From assembly GCF_000725805.1 (NCBI RefSeq), contig NZ_JOFT01000018.1:1-64000 (forward strand): a DNA stretch of 64,000 bases. The letters run 5' to 3'. The first letter of the stretch is position 1; each line of letters begins with the position of its first letter. Below, piece after piece: positions 58,164 to 64,000 of this stretch. Under the pieces are notes generated by a model. That model ran no database searches. It had not been told where the DNA came from and saw only the letters and a program-made list of their open reading frames with translations. Made by a program: the position numbers and the translations under genes. The stretch comes from Streptomyces xanthophaeus (GTDB lineage Bacteria > Actinomycetota > Actinomycetes > Streptomycetales > Streptomycetaceae).

Positions 58164-59414
58164 TCACGGCAGTGGCTGGGGCGGGCGGGGGCCCTCGTAG
58201 TGACCGCTCGGCCGCATCCGCAGCGGGCGCTCCTGGTACTCCTCCAGCGCGTGCGCGATCCAGCCCGCCGTACGGGCCACCGCGAAGACCGTCTCCCCGG
58301 CCTCCGCCGCCATCCCGCAGGACAGGGTCAGCACCGCCAGCGCCAGGTCCACATTGGCGTGCAGCCCGCCCTGCCGGGCCGTCACCGCCGCCACCTCGCG
58401 CGCCGCGGCCAGTGCCGGAGCGGCCTGCGGGAGCCCCTCCAGCCGGGCGAACAGGGCGGTCGCCCGGGGGTCCTCGCCCCGGTACAGCCGGTGCCCGAGA
58501 CCCGGCACCCGGCGCCCCGCGCGCAGGTGTTCGGCCACCACGGGCGCGGCGCCGCCCTGCTCCAGGACCTCCGCCAGCATGCGGTGGGCGAGCCGGCCCG
58601 CCGCGCCGTGCAGCGGACCCTCCAGTGCGCCTAGCCCGGCCGAGACCGCCGCGTACGGATGGGCCCGCGCCGACGCGGCCACGCGTACCGCCAGGGTGGA
58701 GGCGGCCAGATCGTGGTCGACCAGCAGCGCCAGCGCCAGGTCCAGCACCCGCAGGGCCTGCTCGTCCGGCGGCCGCGGGGTCAGCCGGGCCCACAGCTGG
58801 CGGGCCAGCGGTCCCTCGTCCAGCGGCTGCGCCGTCTGCGCCGGATCCGCTGCGGGCAGCGCGCCCGCCAGCGTCGGGATCAGGCAGCGCGCGGAGCCGA
58901 GCACCGCTTCCTCGGACAGGTCGAACCGGAGCGGATCGACGACCGCGGCGGCGGCGACGGCCACCCGCAGCCGGTCCACCGGACCGCTGTGTTCCGGCAG
59001 GGCGGCCACCGATCGCCGGGCCGCCGCCAGTGCTCCCGGGGGTGCGGTGAACCGGGCGCCGGGCACCAGGGCGCCGGTCCACAGCCACTCGGCGACCTCC
59101 TCGTAGGAGTGCCGGGAGGCCAGTTCCACGGCGTCCACGCCCCGAAGGAAGTACCGGTCGGCCTCGATGAGCGTGAGCGAGGTGCGTACGGAGAGGTCCC
59201 CGGCGGCGGGGGCCGCCGCCTCGCGCCTGCTGCGCCGGGCGAGGGCTTCCACCTCGGCCGCGTCGAAGCTGCTGCCGCGCCCGACGGCGTCGCGGCGGCT
59301 GGTGAGCTGGCCGCGGCTGACGTACGCGTACACGGTCGCCGGCTTCACCCCGAGCAGTCGCGCCGCCTCCTGGGTGCCGATCCGGCGGCCGCCGCCGTCC
59401 GCTTGGTCATTCAT
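58164..59414 (-). CDS. Citrate synthase paralogue with N-terminal DNA-binding HTH
   Basis: 416 residues. An excisionase/MerR-type HTH (GTQEAARLLGVKPATVYAYVSRGQL, then RRDAVGRGSSFDAAEVEALARR, about 10-55) is fused to a citrate synthase domain. The catalytic His in EGPLHGAA, His in GLGHRLYRGEDPRA and Asp in HANVDLALAVL are retained. ATG 59414 is chosen: TAGGGT lies 7 nt upstream (complement of 59422-59427), so the transcript is leaderless. Divergent from the next citrate synthase with palindromes in between. Probably regulator and enzyme in one chain, or an enzyme-derived regulator. Similar fusions occur in other Streptomyces as I recall (SCO5831/5832 region). Confidence 0.85.
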   Translation of the reverse strand: MNDQADGGGRRIGTQEAARLLGVKPATVYAYVSRGQLTSRRDAVGRGSSFDAAEVEALARRSRREAAAPAAGDLSVRTSLTLIEADRYFLRGVDAVELASRHSYEEVAEWLWTGALVPGARFTAPPGALAAARRSVAALPEHSGPVDRLRVAVAAAAVVDPLRFDLSEEAVLGSARCLIPTLAGALPAADPAQTAQPLDEGPLARQLWARLTPRPPDEQALRVLDLALALLVDHDLAASTLAVRVAASARAHPYAAVSAGLGALEGPLHGAAGRLAHRMLAEVLEQGGAAPVVAEHLRAGRRVPGLGHRLYRGEDPRATALFARLEGLPQAAPALAAAREVAAVTARQGGLHANVDLALAVLTLSCGMAAEAGETVFAVARTAGWIAHALEEYQERPLRMRPSGHYEGPRPPQPLP

Positions 59415-59430
59415 GACGGACACCCTACAC

Positions 59431-59452
59431 ATATTGAGTCAATCAATATTGA
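59431..59452. promoter_or_regulatory. AT-rich palindromic operator between divergent citrate synthase genes
   Basis: ATATTGA-gtcaa-TCAATAT (59431-59449) contains ATTGA-g-TCAAT (59433-59443) and runs into the perfect TCAATATTGA (59443-59452). It sits between the two -10 boxes (59422-59427 minus strand; TAGAAT 59459-59464 plus strand) and is strikingly AT-rich for this genome. It is a good candidate site for the HTH-citrate synthase protein. Confidence 0.65.
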
Positions 59453-59469
59453 CATCGATAGAATCCATC

Positions 59470-60666
59470 ATGGATGGTCGATCCATGGACACCACCGACA
59501 TCACGCGCGGCACCACCGCCGGCACCATCGAAGGGCCCCGCGGTCTCGCGGGAGTCGTGGTCACCGAGACCGAACTGGGTGACGTCAGGGGCCGCGAGGG
59601 CTTCTACCACTACCGCCAGTACTCGGCCGTCGAGCTCGCCGCGAGCCGGACCTTCGAGGACGTCTGGCACCTGATGTTCCGCGGCGCGCTGCCCGCCGGT
59701 CCCGCCGAACGGGCCGCCTTCGCCGCCGAGACCGCCGCCCTGCGCCCGCTGCCCGGCGCGGTACGCGAAGCCCTGCCCGCCCTCGCCCGGGCCACCGCGC
59801 CCTCCGGCCCGCTCGCAGGCCTGCGGACCGCACTCTCGCTGCTCGGCGCCTCCGCGGGCTTCCGCCCCGTCTACGACCTCGACCCCGAGCACCGGGCCCA
59901 GGACGCGCTGGCCGCCTGCGCCGCCGTACCGACCCTGCTGACCGCGCTGCACCGGCTGGGGCAGGGGCTGGAGCCCGTCGAACCGCGGGCGGACCTGCCG
60001 TACGCCGCCAACTACCTCTACATGCTCACCGGCGAGGAGCCCGACCCGGTCACCGCGCGGGCGGTCGAGCAGTACCTGGTCTCCACCGTCGACCACGGAT
60101 TCAACGCCTCCACCTTCACGGCCCGGGTGATCGCCTCCACCGGCGCCGACGTCGCCGCCTGCCTCACCGGGGCGGTCGGTGCGCTCTCCGGCCCGCTGCA
60201 CGGCGGCGCGCCCAGCCGGGCCCTGGACACCCTCGACGCCATCGGCACCGCCGACCGGATCGGGCCGTGGATCCGCGAGCGGGTCCTGGCGGGGGAGCGG
60301 ATCATGGGCTTCGGCCACCCCGTGTACCGCACCGAGGACCCGCGCTCGCGGATGCTGCGCGGCATCGCCCAGCAGTTCGGCGGGCCGCTCGTGGACTTCG
60401 CCGTCGAGGTCGAGCGCCAGGTCGAGGAGATCCTCGCCGAGCTCAAGCCCGGCCGCGAGCTCCACACCAACGTGGAGTTCTACGCGGGCGTGGTCATGGA
60501 ACTGTGCGGGATCCCGCGCGAGATGTTCACCCCCACGTTCTGCGCCGCCCGCGTCGTCGGCTGGGGTGCGAACATCCTCGAACAGGCCGCCGACCCGAAG
60601 ATCATCCGACCGGCCGCGCGGTACGCCGGACCCACCCCGCCGCAGCCGGTGCCGCTGCCCGGCTGA
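59470..60666 (+). CDS. Citrate synthase / 2-methylcitrate synthase family protein
   Basis: 398 residues of the bacterial citrate synthase fold. His244 (GPLHGGA) and His283 (GHPVYRTEDPR) are present, but the third catalytic position reads HTNVEFYAGV with Glu336 where canonical enzymes have Asp (NVDF). Activity may be reduced or the substrate altered. ATG 59470 is 5 nt after TAGAAT (leaderless); ATG 59485 is an alternative. The metal-chaperone GTPase starts 25 nt after its stop with a separate -10. Confidence 0.85.
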   Translation: MDGRSMDTTDITRGTTAGTIEGPRGLAGVVVTETELGDVRGREGFYHYRQYSAVELAASRTFEDVWHLMFRGALPAGPAERAAFAAETAALRPLPGAVREALPALARATAPSGPLAGLRTALSLLGASAGFRPVYDLDPEHRAQDALAACAAVPTLLTALHRLGQGLEPVEPRADLPYAANYLYMLTGEEPDPVTARAVEQYLVSTVDHGFNASTFTARVIASTGADVAACLTGAVGALSGPLHGGAPSRALDTLDAIGTADRIGPWIRERVLAGERIMGFGHPVYRTEDPRSRMLRGIAQQFGGPLVDFAVEVERQVEEILAELKPGRELHTNVEFYAGVVMELCGIPREMFTPTFCAARVVGWGANILEQAADPKIIRPAARYAGPTPPQPVPLPG

Positions 60667-60690
60667 CGGAGGCTGGCTACGATCGACCGG

Positions 60691-61803
60691 GTGAACAGCA
60701 GGCAGCCCATCCCCGTCGTCGTCCTCTCCGGATTCCTCGGATCCGGCAAGACCACCGTCCTCAACCACCTCCTCGGCAACAGGGGAGGCACCCGCATCGG
60801 GGTCGTCGTCAACGACTTCGGCACCATCGAGATCGACGCCATGTCGGTTGCCGGGCAGCTCGGCGACTCGATGCTCTCCCTCGGCGGCGGCTGCCTGTGC
60901 TGCGCCGTCGACGGCAGCGAGCTGGACGCGTACCTGGAGAAGCTGGCCGCTCCCGCCCACCGGATCGACGTGATCGTCATCGAGGCGAGCGGGCTGGCCG
61001 AACCCCAGGAAATGATCCGGATGCTGATGGCCAGCGAGAACCCGGACGTCCGCTACGGCGGCACGGTGCAGGTCGTGGACGCCGCGGAGTTCGACGCGAC
61101 CCGGGCCAGGCACCCGGAGACCGACCGCCACCTCGCCGTCGCGGACCTGGTGGTGCTCAACAAGACCGACCGGGTGGACGAAGCCGAACGGGCCCGGATC
61201 GAGGCGCGGCTCGCCGAACTCTGCGCCCCCGGCATCCCGGTCGTGGGGGCCGAGCACGGGCGGATCGACCCGGAGCTGCTCTTCGACCGCCGCCCCTGGA
61301 CCGAGACCCGCGGCCAGCTCTCCTTCGAGGACCTGCTCGCGCAGGACCAGGCCCAGGGCCAGGACCAGGACGAGGGTGCATGCGCCCACGTGCACGCTGC
61401 GTACGAGAGCACGGAGTTCGTGTCCGAGCAGGCGCTGAGCCCACGACGGTTCATCGACTTCCTCGACCGCCGCCCCGCCGGGCTCTACCGGATCAAGGGC
61501 TTCGTCTGGTTCGGCGTCCCCGGGCACGACGAGCGCTACGAGGTCCACGCGGTCGGCCGGTTCCTCCGCTTCGCCCCGCAGCCCTGGGGGCGGGGCGAAG
61601 CACGCCTGACCCAGCTGGTCCTGATCGGCGCCGGCACCGACGGGCCCGGGCTGCTCGCGGAGCTGGCGGCCTGCCGCGAACCGGCCCCGCAGGAGGCGCG
61701 CCCCGAGAGCATGTGGGGCGTCCTGCGCTACGTGGCCCGCCCCGCGGCGGAGTCGGAGGCGGAGGCGGACGGGCCCGGGTCCGCCGAGGCGGACGGCTTC
61801 TGA
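60691..61803 (+). CDS. COG0523-family GTPase (CobW/ZigA-like metal chaperone)
   Basis: 370 residues, a G3E GTPase delivering zinc or another metal to client proteins. Walker A GFLGSGKTT near residue 14, the CxCC metal-binding motif in GGGCLCCAVDG near 70, NKTD near 157 for guanine, and a linker with Gln/Asp/Glu and CAHVH residues at about 225-240 that may hold metal. C-terminal CobW_C region RFIDFLDRRPAGLYRIKGFVWF is present. GTG 60691 follows TACGAT (60677-60682), leaderless. Confidence 0.9.
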   Translation: MNSRQPIPVVVLSGFLGSGKTTVLNHLLGNRGGTRIGVVVNDFGTIEIDAMSVAGQLGDSMLSLGGGCLCCAVDGSELDAYLEKLAAPAHRIDVIVIEASGLAEPQEMIRMLMASENPDVRYGGTVQVVDAAEFDATRARHPETDRHLAVADLVVLNKTDRVDEAERARIEARLAELCAPGIPVVGAEHGRIDPELLFDRRPWTETRGQLSFEDLLAQDQAQGQDQDEGACAHVHAAYESTEFVSEQALSPRRFIDFLDRRPAGLYRIKGFVWFGVPGHDERYEVHAVGRFLRFAPQPWGRGEARLTQLVLIGAGTDGPGLLAELAACREPAPQEARPESMWGVLRYVARPAAESEAEADGPGSAEADGF

Positions 61804-61815
61804 GGGACGTCGCCG

Positions 61816-62220
61816 TCAGTCCCGGCCGAGCACGGCCAGGAACGCCTCCCCCGTGGGGGCGACGACGACCGCGTCCTGCCGCAGCGGCGGGGGGAGGTGG
61901 GGCCGCGCGTCCTCGTCGAGGATCAGCGTCACGTCGTCCTGGGGCACGAACGAGGCCGAGAGTTCGGCGGTGAGCCGGGCGAGCAGACCGAACACGGCGC
62001 CGACGCCGACGTGCGTGAACGTCACGTTCGTCAGGCCGTCCTGCGGGTGCGCACGGAAGTAGACGTCCGCCCGCCCGCCGTCCTCGGCACGGAGCTGAAC
62101 GAATCCGAGCTCGGGATCGCGCGCCGTCACGTACGGCCCGATCACCCGCAGGAACCGTTCGGCGTCCAGCGCGGCGACCTCGCCGTCCACGAACCGCATC
62201 AGGTAGAAGCTGTAACTCAC
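61816..62220 (-). CDS. Small hypothetical protein
   Basis: 134 residues, soluble, function unknown. It begins MSYSFYLMRFVDGEVAALD and has alternating alpha/beta segments (VQLRAEDGGRADVYFR, GLTNVTFTHVGVGAVFGLLARLTAELS) and an acidic VTLILDEDARPHL. It is reminiscent of small barrel-type immunity or SMI-like proteins, but I cannot assign it. GTG 62220 has GGGTGGGACC just upstream. It converges on the GTPase gene with a 12-nt gap. Confidence 0.6.
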   Translation of the reverse strand: MSYSFYLMRFVDGEVAALDAERFLRVIGPYVTARDPELGFVQLRAEDGGRADVYFRAHPQDGLTNVTFTHVGVGAVFGLLARLTAELSASFVPQDDVTLILDEDARPHLPPPLRQDAVVVAPTGEAFLAVLGRD

Positions 62221-62288
62221 GGTCCCACCCCCGTCCCCGCCCCCGTCCCACCCCGGTACGGCGCACCGGGCCGCCGGCCGCGCCGACC

Positions 62289-64000
62289 CTAGGCGACCTC
62301 GACCCCGTACTCCCGCAGCAGGTCCTCCAGTCCGCCGCGGTAGCCCTTGCCGCCGATCACGAAGTCCCAGTCGCCGTTGGCCCGGCGCCGGAACGAACCG
62401 AGGACCAGCGCGGTCTCACCGGCCCGCCCGTCGGAGACCTCCAGGGTGCCGAGTTCCTCGCCGCCGGCGGACAGCAGGCGGATGCGGGCGTCGGTGAACC
62501 CGCCGAGGTCGGCGTGGGGATCGGCCTCCGGATCGATCGCGGCGACGAGGACCAGCCGGTCGGCCGACGGCGGCAGGGCGTCGAAGGAGACCTCCAGCGC
62601 CGCCTTGTCGGGTGCCGCGTGGGCGCGGGCCCGCACCGATCCGTCCGGGGTCCGCGGATTGTTGAAGAAGACGAAGTGCTCCTCGCTCAGCACCCGGTTC
62701 CCCGCGCAGACCAGCGCGCACACGTCGAGCGCGACCGCGCCCGACCAGGACATGCCGAGGACGTTGTGCTCCGCCGGGGCAGCGGGCTCCGGCTCGGCGG
62801 CGCGGCCGGGGGAGGGCGCTGCGGCTCCGCCGCCGAGCCGGCCGCGGAGCCCGTACTGGCGGAGCAGCCCGACCAGGTCCGTGCCGGGAACCAACTCCAG
62901 CGGCTTGCCGTTGGCAAAGGTGTACGACCCCGGCCCGAAGGACGCGGTGGTGACCAGCACCCCCTTGTTCGCCCCCTTGTCCTGGACCGTGCCGTACAGA
63001 TCACGCACGGCCGTCGGCGGCACCGTGTTCCGGTAGCGCTTGACCTGTACGACGATCCGCCCGCCCCGGATCGGCGCCGGGTCCACCGCCTCCACGTCCA
63101 CCCCGCCGTCACCTGACCGCTGCGTGGTGACCGCCTCCATGCCCATCGCCCGGAACAGCTCGGCGACCAGGTTCTCGAAGGCGATCGGGTCCATGACGAA
63201 GAGATCCGGCTCGTCCTCGTCCTCGCCGCCCGCGTGCCCGCCATGGCTGACGACGTCCCCACCGACCTCCTCGGGCCTGCGCCCGGGGCGTACCGCCGTC
63301 AGCTGGTCCGGCCGTGCCGACAACTGCCCGCCCAGTCCCGAGACCAGACAGTCCACCGCACTGACCTGCTCCAGCCGCAGCCCGGCGAAAGCACTGCGCG
63401 CAGCCGGCACGGTGGCGAGCACGAAACGGGCTTCCTGCCCGGTCACCGGATCGTGGCAGTCCACGAAGCCGTTGACCACCACCGAGTCCAGTACGCCGAA
63501 CTCGTCCGCCGCGTACAGCTCGCGCACCACCAGCAGCACGCACTGCGCCAGCAGGTCCCGGTACAGGGCCCGCCGTTCCGTGACCGGGCGGGGCTTCACC
63601 TTGTCCTGGTCCGTGCTCGGCAGGTACTGCACCGCCCGGGCCTCGGGTACCACCGCGTACCCGGGCAGCTCCCAGTCCAGCACCAGCTGGCGCGCGGCCG
63701 GGTCGTAGGCGGCCGACACCTGCCGCGGCAGGGTCTCGGGCCAGGCCGTCGAGGCGTACAGGGCGGCCGAGAAGTACTCCACCGCCGCTTCCGCGTCGCC
63801 CGTGCGCAGGGCGTCGGCCAGCTCGGTGAGCCCGCTGTCGCGCTCGCGCACCCCGGCGAGCTGCTCCGCCGCCCAGCGGTCGTACTGCTGCCGGTACGCG
63901 GCCAGTTGCTGCCGGCGCTGCGCCTCCGCGGCGTTCGCGGCCTGCCAGGCCTGCGTGTACCGGGCGTGTGCTTCCCGTTCCGCCTGCGCCCGGTTGTTCG
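62289..64000 (-). CDS. Mrr-type restriction endonuclease / TerD fusion (5' partial, continues beyond the window)
   Basis: At least 570 residues; the N-terminus lies outside the right edge. The in-window start of the frame is a Gln/Ala/Arg-rich coiled coil (to about 63850), followed by an uncharacterised domain with YEFSAALYAST-like and TERRALYRDLLAQ segments. Next is an Mrr-like nuclease core: FENLVAELFRAMG, SGDGGVDVEAV and VVQVKRY (the D...QxK active site) with GVLVTTASFGPG. The C-terminal ~160 residues are TerD-like (NVLGMSWSGAVALDVCALVCAG, DLGGFTDARIRLL, ETALVLGSFRRRANGDWDFVIGGKGYRGGL), a calcium-binding stress domain. The combination suggests a defence or stress-linked nuclease. Confidence 0.8.
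   Translation of the reverse strand, partial: NNRAQAEREAHARYTQAWQAANAAEAQRRQQLAAYRQQYDRWAAEQLAGVRERDSGLTELADALRTGDAEAAVEYFSAALYASTAWPETLPRQVSAAYDPAARQLVLDWELPGYAVVPEARAVQYLPSTDQDKVKPRPVTERRALYRDLLAQCVLLVVRELYAADEFGVLDSVVVNGFVDCHDPVTGQEARFVLATVPAARSAFAGLRLEQVSAVDCLVSGLGGQLSARPDQLTAVRPGRRPEEVGGDVVSHGGHAGGEDEDEPDLFVMDPIAFENLVAELFRAMGMEAVTTQRSGDGGVDVEAVDPAPIRGGRIVVQVKRYRNTVPPTAVRDLYGTVQDKGANKGVLVTTASFGPGSYTFANGKPLELVPGTDLVGLLRQYGLRGRLGGGAAAPSPGRAAEPEPAAPAEHNVLGMSWSGAVALDVCALVCAGNRVLSEEHFVFFNNPRTPDGSVRARAHAAPDKAALEVSFDALPPSADRLVLVAAIDPEADPHADLGGFTDARIRLLSAGGEELGTLEVSDGRAGETALVLGSFRRRANGDWDFVIGGKGYRGGLEDLLREYGVEVA

Overview
This is a chromosomal window of a high-GC actinobacterium, almost certainly a Streptomyces. 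GC content is above 70%, GTG starts and leaderless promoters are common, and the gene order dinG-type helicase / lexA / nrdR-nrdJ / rnhB / recQ / hrdB / parE matches, from memory, the SCO5799-SCO5832 region of S. coelicolor. No tRNA, rRNA, CRISPR array, transposase or phage gene was seen.

Layout. 1-6.9 kb is the right part of an NRPS-independent siderophore (NIS) operon: two IucA/IucC-type synthetases flanking an AlcB-type acetyltransferase. The first synthetase carries a very long Pro/Gly/Ala-rich N-terminal stretch that runs off the left edge. 6.9-13.8 kb holds DNA-repair and nucleotide genes: a DinG-like helicase convergent with lexA, then nrdR-nrdJ. 13.9-25.9 kb mixes lineage-specific and conserved genes: two tandem paralogues of unknown function, a DUF6215-type protein, a cytochrome P450, an arylamine N-acetyltransferase, a DUF4937-like protein, a histidine phosphatase, an ADP-ribosylglycohydrolase, a DUF4173-type membrane protein, rnhB, and a protein with a degenerate helicase motif. 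26-38.6 kb holds recQ (fused to a phosphoribosyltransferase-like domain), a DUF4192 protein, a glycogen-debranching-like protein, a Nudix/NrtR-type regulator, an ABC ATPase-permease fusion, a GntR/FadR-type regulator and hrdB. 38.6-47.2 kb holds a trypsin-like protease, a small zinc-ribbon protein, parE, a DUF485/solute-symporter pair, and a CitA/DcuS-type two-component system converging on the symporter.

47.2-58.1 kb is a self-contained alpha-glucan utilisation locus: a secreted multidomain GH87-type alpha-1,3-glucanase, a LacI regulator, a binding protein with two permeases, and a cytoplasmic GH13 alpha-glucosidase. TTGC-type half sites and perfect palindromes upstream of the glucanase and lacI suggest one regulon, probably for fungal cell-wall alpha-glucan or similar polymers.

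58.1-64 kb has two divergent citrate synthase paralogues. One carries an N-terminal DNA-binding helix-turn-helix, and an AT-rich palindromic site lies between them. After these come a COG0523 metal-chaperone GTPase, a small unknown protein, and a large Mrr-type endonuclease/TerD fusion that runs off the right edge.

The most unusual items are the repeat-built extension of the NIS synthetase, the HTH-citrate synthase pair with its operator-like palindromes, the coordinated GH87 locus, the endonuclease-TerD fusion, and a set of inverted repeats in the hrdB leader.
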